From Mucilaginibacter conchicola (GTDB taxonomy: Bacteria; Bacteroidota; Bacteroidia; Sphingobacteriales; Sphingobacteriaceae): 64,000 bases of DNA. Below the pieces are notes generated by a model. It did no database searches, was not told where the DNA came from, and worked only from the letters and a program-made list of their open reading frames with translations. Position 1 is the stretch's first letter; each line of letters begins with the position of its first letter. This document shows positions 7,058-16,057 of this stretch, piece after piece. The stretch covers positions 682,001 to 746,000 of the forward strand of contig NZ_QWDC01000001.1 of NCBI RefSeq assembly GCF_003432115.1, in the 5' to 3' direction. A program made the translations under genes and the position numbers.

Positions 7058-9448
7058 ATGGCTAAAAATCTACTCATAGTTGAATCTCCGGCGAAAGCCA
7101 AAACCATCGAAGGTTACCTTGGAAAAGACTTTACGGTGAAGTCGAGCTACGGGCATATCCGCGACTTAGTGAAGTCTGAGGACGCCATCGATATCGGTAA
7201 TAATTTTCAACAAAAATATGAGGTACCGGCCGATAAGAAACAGGTAGTTAGCGAGTTAAAGAAATTAGCTAAAGAAGCCGACATGGTATGGCTCGCATCC
7301 GATGAGGACCGCGAGGGAGAAGCCATCTCATGGCACTTGTATGAAACACTTGGGCTTAAAGAGCCTGCCACCCGCCGCATTGTTTTCCACGAGATCACTA
7401 AACCGGCAATTCTGCGTGCTATTGAAAATCCACGCAAAATAGATTACAACCTGGTAAATGCCCAACAGGCACGCCGCGTTTTAGACAGGTTGGTGGGTTT
7501 TGAACTATCGCCAGTTCTCTGGAAAAAAGTTAAGCCATCATTGTCTGCCGGTCGTGTGCAATCTGTTGCCGTGCGCTTAATTGTTGAGCGCGAACGTGAG
7601 ATAAACAAGTTCAGCAGTGAGGCAGCTTATAAAGTAGTAGCCATATTTGATAAAGGCCGCAACGCATTTAAGGCCGAACTGCCGGAGCGTTTCAGCAAAC
7701 AGGAAGATGCAGAGAAATTTTTGCAGGATTGTGCGGCCGCCGCATTCAATGTAAACTCGCTGGATACAAGGCCAACCAAACGTTCTCCTGCCGCACCGTT
7801 CACCACGTCTACCCTACAGCAGGAAGCCAGCCGAAAATTGGGCTACTCCGTATCTCGTACCATGCAGGTTGCACAGCGCTTATACGAATCAGGATACATA
7901 ACCTATATGCGTACCGATTCGGTGAATTTGAGCGATACCGCTTTGGATGCTGCTGAAAAAGAGATCACATCAGCTTATGGAGATAAATACCATCAGCTTA
8001 GAAAATATAAAACTAAAAACGCCAGTGCGCAGGAAGCGCACGAGGCCATTCGCCCTACTTACTTTAACAACCATACCATTGATGGTGAAAGTAACGAGAA
8101 GCGCCTGTATGAGCTGATCTGGAAACGCGCCATTGCATCGCAAATGAGCGAGGCGCAGTTTGAGAAAACAGTAGCTCGCATTGGCATCTCAACCCGAAAA
8201 GAGGAACTGGTTGCAAACGGCGAAGTAATGAAATTTGATGGTTTCCTGAAAGTTTACCTGGAAAGCCACGACGATGAGGACGACAATCAAAACGCAGAAG
8301 GCGATAACGCTATACTGCCACCTTTAGCAAAAGGCCAGGTATTGGAACTGCAGGAACTGAGCGCCACAGAACGTTTCTCGCGCCCGCCTGCACGCTATAC
8401 CGAGGCAAGTTTGGTTAAAAAACTGGAAGAATTGGGCATTGGTCGACCATCCACTTATGCGCCTACCATCTCTACTATCCAAAACCGTGGTTATGTAGTG
8501 AAAGAAGAACGCGAAGGCCGTCAGCGCGATTTCCGTGTGCTTACGCTTAAGAACGGCAACATCAGTAAGGAAACAAAAACCGAGAACACTGGTGCTGAAA
8601 AAGGTAAGCTCTTCCCTACCGATATTGGTGCTGTGGTGAACGATTTCCTGGTACAGCACTTTAAAGGCGTGGTTGATTTTAATTTTACCGCCAGCGTTGA
8701 GAAAGAATTTGACGAAATAGCCCAGGGCCTTAAGGACTGGACAAAAATGATACGCAATTTCTATGACCCTTTTCATAAGGATGTAGAAAGCACCATTGCC
8801 ACCGCCGATAAAGCCACAGGAGAGCGCGAATTAGGTGTACACCCCGAGAATGGTAAAAAGATCTCGGTACGTATCGGTCGTTTTGGGCCGTTTGTGCAGG
8901 TAGGCGAAACCGCTACGGATGATAATGCCGAGAAGCCGTTATATGCCAGCTTACGTACCGGACAAAGCATCGAGACCATTACTTTAGAACAAGCTTTGGA
9001 ACTCTTCAAACTCCCTAAAGTAGTTGGCGAATACGAAGGCAAGGTGATGAAGGTAGCCATTGGCAGGTTTGGACCATATATTAGCCATAATAGTGCTTTT
9101 GTATCGCTGCCAAAAGAGATAGATCCGCTTGATGTTACCGAAGAACAGGCTATCCAACTGATTGAAGATAAACGTAAGAAGGATGCCGAAAAGTTGATCA
9201 AATCTTTTGATGAAGACCCTGATGTAAAGGTGCTTAACGGCCGTTGGGGACCATACATTGAGTTTGGCAAACTGAACGTTAAGATACCTAAGGATAAAGA
9301 TCCAAAATCGCTTACTTACGAAGAATGCAAAGCTTTAGCTGATGCTACGCCGGCAACGCCTAAAAAAGGCCGTTTCGGTAAAGCTGCGCCTGCAAAAGCA
9401 GCAGCCAAGGCACCGGCTAAGAAAGCGGCGGCAAAAAAGAAAAAGTAA
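7058..9448 (+). CDS. topA: DNA topoisomerase I (type IA)
   Basis: Relaxes negatively supercoiled DNA by single-strand passage. Toprim domain at the N-terminus: VESPAKAKTIEGYLG with the catalytic Glu, and SDEDREGEAISWHL with the metal-binding acids. The nucleophile is Tyr283 in ITYMRTDSVNLS; EAHEAIRPT and LGIGRPSTYAPTI follow. In place of zinc fingers the C-terminus has three repeats recognisable by GRFGPFVQVG, IGRFGPYIS and GRWGPYIEFG. It ends in a Lys/Ala/Pro tail of about 35 residues resembling histone H1, probably for DNA binding. 796 residues is normal for Bacteroidota. Confidence 0.97.
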   Translation: MAKNLLIVESPAKAKTIEGYLGKDFTVKSSYGHIRDLVKSEDAIDIGNNFQQKYEVPADKKQVVSELKKLAKEADMVWLASDEDREGEAISWHLYETLGLKEPATRRIVFHEITKPAILRAIENPRKIDYNLVNAQQARRVLDRLVGFELSPVLWKKVKPSLSAGRVQSVAVRLIVEREREINKFSSEAAYKVVAIFDKGRNAFKAELPERFSKQEDAEKFLQDCAAAAFNVNSLDTRPTKRSPAAPFTTSTLQQEASRKLGYSVSRTMQVAQRLYESGYITYMRTDSVNLSDTALDAAEKEITSAYGDKYHQLRKYKTKNASAQEAHEAIRPTYFNNHTIDGESNEKRLYELIWKRAIASQMSEAQFEKTVARIGISTRKEELVANGEVMKFDGFLKVYLESHDDEDDNQNAEGDNAILPPLAKGQVLELQELSATERFSRPPARYTEASLVKKLEELGIGRPSTYAPTISTIQNRGYVVKEEREGRQRDFRVLTLKNGNISKETKTENTGAEKGKLFPTDIGAVVNDFLVQHFKGVVDFNFTASVEKEFDEIAQGLKDWTKMIRNFYDPFHKDVESTIATADKATGERELGVHPENGKKISVRIGRFGPFVQVGETATDDNAEKPLYASLRTGQSIETITLEQALELFKLPKVVGEYEGKVMKVAIGRFGPYISHNSAFVSLPKEIDPLDVTEEQAIQLIEDKRKKDAEKLIKSFDEDPDVKVLNGRWGPYIEFGKLNVKIPKDKDPKSLTYEECKALADATPATPKKGRFGKAAPAKAAAKAPAKKAAAKKKK

Positions 9449-9449
9449 A

Positions 9450-9522
9450 TTAGAGATCAGAGGTTGGAGATTAGTCCCCCATTAAACAACTAATCTCTAA
9501 TCTCTGATCAACTAATCTCTAA
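9450..9522. repeat. Intergenic inverted repeat made of TTAGAGATTAGT-like units
   Basis: The left arm (9450-9475) and right arm (9489-9522) are complementary runs of TTAGAGATCAG, GTTGGAGATTAGT and relatives. Nineteen bases of the right arm (9497-9515, complement TTAGTTGATCAGAGATTAG) recur exactly at 29772-29790, so this is a dispersed element and not just a terminator of topA. Confidence 0.65.
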
Positions 9523-9526
9523 CAAC

Positions 9527-9931
9527 ATGATCAAAGACCTGCCCGAAAATATTGTAAAAGATATAGCCGTTGCTGTTGCTTTAGAAGGCGAAACTGTTGA
9601 AAGCAAAACCTGGTACGTTTATATCATCAATCTTAAAAACCAACCTATAGAAAACGTTTTGATCACTTCAAAAGGTTATGGCGAAAAAGATGGCGAGCAG
9701 GTTAAAACATCAGTATTAAGGCATTCTATCCCGCTTATCGAGGCCAATGCATTTAAACTGATAGAACCGATAGATGAGCAAACATTCGGGTTGGCTAATG
9801 AGTATTGGGTAAGCTATTACATCGGTCGTGAGATATTCGACAAAAAATTCATTTTTATGCCCGAGAGCATTGTGGATGCCAACTTCATTAAACTTCCGTT
9901 GGTGAATAAACCCGGCGTAATGATATTATAA
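9527..9931 (+). CDS. Conserved hypothetical protein, 134 residues
   Basis: No function recognised. It starts MIKDLPENIVKDIAVAVALE and alternates predicted beta strands (TWYVYIINL, NVLITSKGYG, FIFMPES), with no signal peptide or membrane segment, so a small cytoplasmic beta-rich protein is likely. Composition and codon choice match its neighbours, and the reading frame is clean, which supports a real gene. It sits 78 nt behind topA, separated by an inverted repeat. Its stop overlaps the gluconokinase stop on the other strand by 6 nt (TTATAA), leaving no room for a terminator between the convergent genes. Confidence 0.8.
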   Translation: MIKDLPENIVKDIAVAVALEGETVESKTWYVYIINLKNQPIENVLITSKGYGEKDGEQVKTSVLRHSIPLIEANAFKLIEPIDEQTFGLANEYWVSYYIGREIFDKKFIFMPESIVDANFIKLPLVNKPGVMIL

Positions 9932-11419
9932 GTTGGCCAACGCGTGCAACTGATGCACCGAAGCCCTAACAGAATCATACAATCCCCGGTATATCCCAAA
10001 CATTTGCTGATACATTTGATGCGTTTTAGCATCAGGCTCAATTACCGTTTGCTTTTCAGTATCTTTCCCAATGATGGCATTTATATCAATACCCAAAGCT
10101 TCCACGGCCAGGTAAATAGCTCCTAAGGCCGATGCGTCGTCTGATTGCAGTACTATTAAACGCTTACCCGTAATATCGGCCAGCATTTGCACCCAAACCG
10201 GCGATGCTATGAACCCGCCGCTTATCACCAATTCATTAATTGGCTCGTCGGCTTGTTCAACTGCATGTAAAACATGATTAAGTGCAAAACAAATACCTTC
10301 TAAAGCCGCTCGCAGAAAATGCGCCCGCTTATGTTTAGATGTGATATTAATAAACGATGCCGAGCTTTTTGCATCCCAAACAGGAGCACGTTCTGCATAT
10401 AAGTATGGTAAAAATATTAGCCCTTCGCTTCCGGGCGCAATGGCGTCTATCTCAGCAAACAAATGCTTATAACTTTCCTCGTTAAGTTCAAGTCCCAGGA
10501 AATTTTGTATCAGCCAGTTCACTGCACCGCCGCCATTGTTTACGGCCCCGCCGCAAATAAAGGTTTTTGCATTAAGCAGGTAATTAAACGTCATGGCATT
10601 AAAGTTATACACTGGCTTGCTGCTGCCTACGCGTATTGCACCACTGGTACCAATAGTTAATGCCCCCGTTCCCGGTTTAATGGCATTGCCACCCAGGTTG
10701 GCGCAGCAACCATCGCTGGCACCAGTGAAAAATAGGGTTTCAGCGTCTATCCCTGAAAATGATACGCCATCTGTCAACTTACGCCGATGATCGGTATTTA
10801 CCGGTTCAGATAATTTATTGCTATCAATACCGGCCAGTTGAAGTGAAGGTTGGTACCAGTCTAATTTCAATACATCAAACATGCCCGTGCTTGATGCTAT
10901 CGAATAATCCACCTCATAAACGCCAAATAATTTAAACCAGATGTATTCTTTGATCGATATAAATTTATGCGCCTTTTCTACGATATGTGAATCATTCTGC
11001 TGCAACCACATGATCTTGCACAAGGGCGACATGGCGTAAATAGCTGTACCTGTATTCCGGTAAATATCTTCGGCCTTATCACTGTTTCTTAATTGCTCTG
11101 CTATTTCTCCGCTACGGGCATCAGACCATAACATGGCGTTCATCAGGGGTTTGCCACCTGCATCAACAGGCATTAAACTATGCATGGCACTGCTAAAGCT
11201 TATTGCCACCGCTGCATTACCTAATTTTACAGCTACTTGCTCTACGCAAGTTAAAAATGCTTGCCATATCATTTCGGGGTTCTGCTCTGCATAACCTGGT
11301 TTTGGCTGGCTGGTTGTATAGTGCTGCTGTGCCGAGGCAAGCGTGTTCCCCTGCCCGTCAATAGCAACTGCTTTGGTGCTGCCAGTACCCAGATCTATCC
11401 CTAAAAAATATTTTTGCAT
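9926..11419 (-). CDS. gntK: FGGY-family carbohydrate kinase, probably gluconokinase
   Basis: 497 residues with the FGGY kinase fold: the N-terminal phosphate motif FLGIDLGTGSTKAVAID, GYAEQNPEMIW, and the C-terminal ISGGFIASPVWVQMLADITG signature. Segments AISFSSAMHSLMPVD, AIYAMSPLCKIMWL, FISIKEYIWFKLFG and VDYSIASSTGMFDV resemble gluconate kinases of the Bacillus GntK type more than xylulokinase or glycerol kinase, so phosphorylation of gluconate to 6-phosphogluconate is the best guess. No gluconate permease or regulator is adjacent. Xylulokinase remains possible. Confidence 0.85.
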   Translation of the reverse strand: MQKYFLGIDLGTGSTKAVAIDGQGNTLASAQQHYTTSQPKPGYAEQNPEMIWQAFLTCVEQVAVKLGNAAVAISFSSAMHSLMPVDAGGKPLMNAMLWSDARSGEIAEQLRNSDKAEDIYRNTGTAIYAMSPLCKIMWLQQNDSHIVEKAHKFISIKEYIWFKLFGVYEVDYSIASSTGMFDVLKLDWYQPSLQLAGIDSNKLSEPVNTDHRRKLTDGVSFSGIDAETLFFTGASDGCCANLGGNAIKPGTGALTIGTSGAIRVGSSKPVYNFNAMTFNYLLNAKTFICGGAVNNGGGAVNWLIQNFLGLELNEESYKHLFAEIDAIAPGSEGLIFLPYLYAERAPVWDAKSSASFINITSKHKRAHFLRAALEGICFALNHVLHAVEQADEPINELVISGGFIASPVWVQMLADITGKRLIVLQSDDASALGAIYLAVEALGIDINAIIGKDTEKQTVIEPDAKTHQMYQQMFGIYRGLYDSVRASVHQLHALANL

Positions 11420-11712
11420 GCGCCCGAAACCTTATTTTGATTACTCCGTAAACTTAGCACAACCCGCCTTAATTATTCCACAATTGAACTATTTTTTAAC
11501 ATTTTAAATCCCGAATTGCGGAAAATAATTCACTATCGAAATTTTAGCTTACTTTTAAAGAAGTAATCAAAGGTATTTTTTTCGTGTAGTGAGCTGTGCT
11601 ATAACCTATTGATTGTTTTTATTGCCAACCACCACATTTTTGGTACATTATTTTCGTGGGGTTTGGCATAAAAATTTCATCTTTATGGCAATAATCCACG
11701 AATAGAGTTTGT
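11420..11712. other. Spacer upstream of the exopolysaccharide operon
   Basis: About 290 bp, AT-rich, between the divergent gluconokinase and the receiver gene. No ORF seen. TGGTACATTATTTTC and TGGCATAAAAATTTC look like near misses of a sigma-54 -24/-12 element (GG, then TC where GC is expected). No exact TAnnTTTG box precedes 11713, so the operon promoter is not assigned. Confidence 0.4.
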
Positions 11713-12102
11713 ATGAAAAAAACTTTACTGATTGTTGATGACGATTTGAGCATCCTTAAACTGCTCAACTTCATACTATCCAAAGATTACGAAATTGTGG
11801 TTAAAAATAATGGCATTGAAGCTTTCAGCTGGCTGGAAGATGGCAATATGCCTAAACTAATAATCTCTGATCTGCAGATGCCTTACTTTGACGGACAATC
11901 TTTCCTGAAAAATGTAAAAATAAGCGGCTTCTACCGCGATATCCCGGTTATTATGCTCTCAGCAGCGCATGACCTTGATGAGCAGGTTGCCAATATGCCA
12001 TTTAAAGTTGATGCTTACATGCATAAGCCTTTTAACCCAACTGAGCTAAAAAACGCTATTTCACAAGCCCTAAACGTTTATGACGCCGCAGACATCAACT
12101 GA
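11713..12102 (+). CDS. Single-domain response regulator (CheY-like receiver)
   Basis: 129 residues forming one receiver domain and nothing else. The acidic pocket is intact: Asp9-Asp10-Asp11 in LIVDDDLS, phospho-acceptor Asp53 in LIISDLQMPYFDG, Ser83 in VIMLSAAHD and Lys105 in AYMHKPF. With no output domain, it must act through a partner protein. The next gene starts 23 nt before this one stops and encodes a sugar transferase whose N-terminus is a degenerate receiver, so a direct protein contact between them is a reasonable inference. No histidine kinase is adjacent. Confidence 0.92.
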   Translation: MKKTLLIVDDDLSILKLLNFILSKDYEIVVKNNGIEAFSWLEDGNMPKLIISDLQMPYFDGQSFLKNVKISGFYRDIPVIMLSAAHDLDEQVANMPFKVDAYMHKPFNPTELKNAISQALNVYDAADIN

Positions 12103-13174
12103 TTGGAACCAAAGCTCCAGCTCGCAGATAAGAGTAGCTTATGCCGGCACTGAACTTAGAGAACTGATAGCTGCCGACCTTGGTAACTCATTTAATATCA
12201 GCTACAGCGATACCGTTCAGCAACTGGAAACATTACTTGGCGAACAATCCATCATTACTGTACCCGAAATTATTTTGGTTGAGGTAGATAAGGATGAAGA
12301 ATGCTTTGCCCTTGTTGAACGACTGCGCAAAAACATGCTGATGAATGGTTTGATCATTGTAATGCTATCAACCAAAAAAAATAAAGAGCAGGTTAAAAAA
12401 GCCATGCAAATGAAACTGCATGATTTTTATACCTACCCTTTTGCTACATCAGACCTGCGCGAACGTTTAAATTTCCTGGTGAGGTTTAAATTGATCAAAC
12501 CGCGCCTGCTGGAACTTTCAAAAGAGGTTGATACTACTTACAAAATGCCTTTCGGTAAGCGTTTTCTTGATCTGTTTATTGCCTGGGGCATGGTAATATG
12601 CCTGTCGCCGGTAATGCTTATCGTGGCTATCCTGATAAAACTCGATTCAAAAGGCCCTATATTTTACAAGAGCAAACGTGTGGGTACCGGATATAAAGTA
12701 TTCGATTTCTACAAATTCCGCAGTATGCGTACCGATGCCGACCAGTTGCTTGCAAAAATGGCCGAAGAGCATAACCAATACGCTGCAGAAGAGGATGGCG
12801 CAAGTAAAGCCGCCTTTGTTAAATTTAAGAATGATCCGCGTATAACCAAGCTTGGCAGTTTCTTGCGCAGCAGTAGTTTGGATGAATTACCACAATTATT
12901 AAACATTATTAAAGGTGATATGTCTGTAGTAGGAAACAGACCGTTACCGGTATACGAAGCCGAAATGCTAACCTCTAACGAGTGGTCGATGCGTTTCTTA
13001 GGCCCTGCTGGCCTAACCGGGCTTTGGCAAATAAGCAAACGTGGTAAGGAAGATATGAGCGAACGCGAGCGTAAAAAGCTGGATAATTTTTATGCGCAAA
13101 AGTATTCTCTATGGCTCGACCTTAAAATAATTGCGGGTACCGTGCCGGCCTTGTTCCAGAAAGAGAAAGTATAA
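12080..13174 (+). CDS. Undecaprenyl-phosphate sugar phosphotransferase with N-terminal pseudo-receiver
   Basis: 364 residues. About 150-364 are a bacterial sugar transferase (PglC/WcaJ core): GKRFLDLFIAWGMVICLSPV includes the membrane helix, then GPIFYKSKRVG, FDFYKFRSMRTDAD, LRSSSLDELPQLLNIIKGDM, VGNRPLP and LTGLWQISKRG. It would load the first sugar-phosphate on undecaprenyl phosphate. Residues 17-145 resemble a receiver domain (IRVAYAGTE, PEIILVEVD, IIVMLSTKKN, FYTYPFA) but the phospho-acceptor position is Glu68 and the switch Lys is Tyr119, so it cannot be phosphorylated normally. The ATG overlaps the receiver gene, indicating translational coupling. Confidence 0.92.
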   Translation: MTPQTSTDWNQSSSSQIRVAYAGTELRELIAADLGNSFNISYSDTVQQLETLLGEQSIITVPEIILVEVDKDEECFALVERLRKNMLMNGLIIVMLSTKKNKEQVKKAMQMKLHDFYTYPFATSDLRERLNFLVRFKLIKPRLLELSKEVDTTYKMPFGKRFLDLFIAWGMVICLSPVMLIVAILIKLDSKGPIFYKSKRVGTGYKVFDFYKFRSMRTDADQLLAKMAEEHNQYAAEEDGASKAAFVKFKNDPRITKLGSFLRSSSLDELPQLLNIIKGDMSVVGNRPLPVYEAEMLTSNEWSMRFLGPAGLTGLWQISKRGKEDMSERERKKLDNFYAQKYSLWLDLKIIAGTVPALFQKEKV

Positions 13175-13178
13175 ACCT

Positions 13179-13862
13179 ATGAAAAGAAAAGTTACGTTAT
13201 TAAGCATATTACTATTATTAGCCCTGTCTGTTACGCAGGTACAGGCCCAGCAAGAGTCGTTTTTATCAGACGTTAACTATTCTTATCTCGATAAATTAAT
13301 AGCAACAGCAAAAAAGAATTATCCTGAGGTAAAAGCAAGGCAGGCAGCCGTTAATTCGTCAAGGGCATTGCTTACCCAATCAAAAATGGCTTGGTTTGAT
13401 GCTTTTACGGCATCGTACATCTACAGCCCTCGCAACTCGCTTAACCTGGTTAACCCAACTTTCTTTAATGGTTACCAGATAAGTATCTCGGTTAACCTTG
13501 GTACATTGTTAGCCAAACCTTTTGCTACAAAAGCTGCACACGAAACTTACAACATAGCACAATATCAGCAGCAACAGTATAACCTTACCCTCGAGGCAAC
13601 TGTTAAACGCTTGTATTATTCCTATTTAGAGGCACAGGCCGATCTGCGTAACCGCTCGCGCGCTGTAACCGATGGCGAGATAGCCGTAAAACAATTAAAA
13701 TACACTTTCCAAAAAGGCGAAACCACTTTTCATGATTATAACGAGGCGCTAACCAGTTTGTACAACCAAAATTCATTTAAGGTAATTACTGAGATGAACG
13801 TACTAACCGCAAAAGCCAATATAGAAGAGTACCTGGGGGTTAAATTAGAAGAAGTTAAATAG
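13179..13862 (+). CDS. TolC-like outer-membrane efflux family protein, half-size
   Basis: 227 residues from the ATG at 13179 (MKRKVTLLSILLLLALSVTQ, signal peptide ending VQAQ); an earlier in-frame start at 13131 lies inside the sugar transferase gene. The mature part has long helices like the TolC family (YLDKLIATAKKNYPEVKARQ, SSRALLTQSKMAWFDAF, LEATVKRLYYSYLEAQADLR, TAKANIEEYLGVKLEE). Canonical TolC proteins are about 450 residues with two such repeats; this one has a single repeat with no sign of a frameshift. It lies 4 nt behind the sugar transferase and 5 nt before the chain-length gene. A role in export across the outer membrane is inferred. Confidence 0.8.
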   Translation: MKRKVTLLSILLLLALSVTQVQAQQESFLSDVNYSYLDKLIATAKKNYPEVKARQAAVNSSRALLTQSKMAWFDAFTASYIYSPRNSLNLVNPTFFNGYQISISVNLGTLLAKPFATKAAHETYNIAQYQQQQYNLTLEATVKRLYYSYLEAQADLRNRSRAVTDGEIAVKQLKYTFQKGETTFHDYNEALTSLYNQNSFKVITEMNVLTAKANIEEYLGVKLEEVK

Positions 13863-13867
13863 TAAGA

Positions 13868-16018
13868 ATGGAGTTAGGTAATTTTTTTAAACTTCTTTGG
13901 AAACGCCGTTTACTGCTCATCGTAATACCTGTTATTACGGTGGTGGCAGCTTTTTTTGCTATCAGAAGCCTTCCTGATAAATTTATATCGAGCTCGCAGA
14001 TAGCTACAGGTATTGTCGATCAATCGCGACAATTACTGGATACTGATCCTAATGCCTCTTCTAAAGAGCAATCAATAGCGCACGAGTTTAGCAACCTGGT
14101 TGAGATAATGAAGCTTAAAACGCTTATTAACCAGGTATCGTACCAATTGATACTGCACGATTTAACCAGCAGCGAGCAATTTAAAACAGAAAGTAAGCTA
14201 TTTAAATCCATGAACCCGGCTGCCCGCTCGCACGCTATTGAGGTTTTTAAAGAGAAGTTTGAAAAGCGCGAACCACTATCATTCTACAACCGCGATGAGA
14301 ACGGCTTAAACGAATTGCTTCGTTCTATGAAGTATGATGAGCGCGAGCTTCGTAAAAACCTGTACATCAATCGTGATGAGGATTCGGATTTTATTACGGT
14401 AAGTTATGAGTCTGAAAATCCACAGCTTTCGGCCTTTGTGGTTAACGTGCTTTGTACGCAGTTTATTGATTACTATACCAATACCGTGCGCAAGAACGAG
14501 AACGATGCGGTAACCTATCTGTTAAAACAATTAAACGAAAAGCGCGACACCTTAAATAAAAAGACTACTGAACTGCAGGATTACAAGATCAAAAACGGCA
14601 TCCTTAACCTCGATGAGCAGTCAAAATCGATCTACGACCAGATAATGGTATTTAATGATCGTAAGCAACAAGCCGAAAAAGATGTAGCATCAAATAATGG
14701 GGCTATCCGTCAGCTGAACGCTAAGTTTACGCCAGAAGAGCGGGGCTATATAGAGGCCACGGTTAATAAATATAATCAGGCGGTTACTAATACCCAAGAA
14801 CAGTTACATATACTTAACGACCGCTACGTGCGTAGTGGTTTTGATCCGAAGCTGAAGGGAGCCCTTGACTCGCTGCAGGCAAAGTTAACAGAGCAGATAA
14901 ACCAAACATCAGACAAATATATCAGTAACCCGCTTACGTCTAAAGATGAGTTGGTTCGCCAGAAAATTACGCTGGAGATAAACCGCGATATGGCACAATC
15001 AAGCATTCGCGCAATAAGCCGCAGCCTGGATGAGTTAAATGCAAAATTTAACCGCTTAGTGCCGTTTGATGCTACTGTAAAAACCTATAATTACGATATT
15101 GATATTGCCAGCAAAGAGTACCTGGATGTATTGAACAAATACAACCAAACCAACCTGCAATCAACCTTCTCTATTAAATTAAGGCAGGTAGAGCAGGCTG
15201 TACCCGATGCTGCCGAGCCATCAAAAAAAATATTGCTGATTGCTGTTGCAGGTATCGTAGCATTTGTGATATGCGTTATTGTATTGTTTATTAGTTGGTT
15301 TTTTGATGATACCATTAAACACCCTGCAGACCTGGTTAAACGCACTCATTTACCTCTGCTTGGCCACTTAAATACTGTTGATGGAACTTTAGACCTGCGC
15401 AAACTTTGGGACGTAGAGAACCGTGAGCGAATGCGCCTGTTTAAGGAGCTTACAAGATCATTAAGATTTGAGATAGACCAGGAATTAAAGGGCGACAAGA
15501 TATTAGCAGTAACCAGTTTAATTAACCACGAAGGTAAATCAGTTGCCGGTATAAGCCTGGCTTACTCATACGCCATGATCAACAAGAAGGTGTTGTTAAT
15601 AGATGGTAACTTTGAGAACCCCACACTTACCGAGGTAATACAGCCGAGAGTTTTTGTTGAAGAATACTTCAAAAACAATCCTGATAATTATAATTCTATC
15701 GCTGCAACTACCAATGTTATGGGTACCCATGGTGGCGATGTAACGTTGTTGGAGCTAAGTGACGAAAACTTTATCAGAACCCGCTTTAACGAGCTGAAGA
15801 TGAAGTACGATGTGATCATTATTGAAACACCGCCGCTTTCATCGCTAAATAAATCAAAAGAGTGGATATTGTTTGCCAACAAAGTAGTTGCCATTTACGA
15901 AGCCAACAAAGGCATTGCCAAATGGCAGCAAAATGATGTTGAATACCTGCGCAATCTTAACGGAAAATTTGCTGGTTGGGTATTAAACAAAACCAACCCC
16001 GAGATAGAGAATTTTTGA
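13868..16018 (+). CDS. Wzz/Wzc-like polysaccharide co-polymerase with degenerate tyrosine-kinase domain
   Basis: 716 residues. Two membrane helices (about 14-35 and 453-478) bracket a long periplasmic coiled-coil region, as in GumC/Wzc chain-length proteins. The cytoplasmic C-terminus has the BY-kinase fold, but the motifs are worn: Walker A reads LINHEGKSVAG rather than PGEGKS, Walker A' reads LLIDGNFENP rather than LLIDADLR, and Walker B reads VIIIETPP with Glu for Asp. The C-terminus (NKTNPEIENF) has no tyrosine cluster. It probably acts structurally in controlling length and export of the polysaccharide and is not an active kinase. Confidence 0.9.
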   Translation: MELGNFFKLLWKRRLLLIVIPVITVVAAFFAIRSLPDKFISSSQIATGIVDQSRQLLDTDPNASSKEQSIAHEFSNLVEIMKLKTLINQVSYQLILHDLTSSEQFKTESKLFKSMNPAARSHAIEVFKEKFEKREPLSFYNRDENGLNELLRSMKYDERELRKNLYINRDEDSDFITVSYESENPQLSAFVVNVLCTQFIDYYTNTVRKNENDAVTYLLKQLNEKRDTLNKKTTELQDYKIKNGILNLDEQSKSIYDQIMVFNDRKQQAEKDVASNNGAIRQLNAKFTPEERGYIEATVNKYNQAVTNTQEQLHILNDRYVRSGFDPKLKGALDSLQAKLTEQINQTSDKYISNPLTSKDELVRQKITLEINRDMAQSSIRAISRSLDELNAKFNRLVPFDATVKTYNYDIDIASKEYLDVLNKYNQTNLQSTFSIKLRQVEQAVPDAAEPSKKILLIAVAGIVAFVICVIVLFISWFFDDTIKHPADLVKRTHLPLLGHLNTVDGTLDLRKLWDVENRERMRLFKELTRSLRFEIDQELKGDKILAVTSLINHEGKSVAGISLAYSYAMINKKVLLIDGNFENPTLTEVIQPRVFVEEYFKNNPDNYNSIAATTNVMGTHGGDVTLLELSDENFIRTRFNELKMKYDVIIIETPPLSSLNKSKEWILFANKVVAIYEANKGIAKWQQNDVEYLRNLNGKFAGWVLNKTNPEIENF

Positions 16019-16057
16019 TAGTGCTAATGCTTCTTTGCAAGCCGATAATTGTTTGAG

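Noticed and set aside
11640..11712. Possible sigma-54 promoters (TGGTACATTATTTTC, TGGCATAAAAATTTC) before the exopolysaccharide operon
   Set aside because: The -12 GC is TC in both; not enough to call without transcript data.
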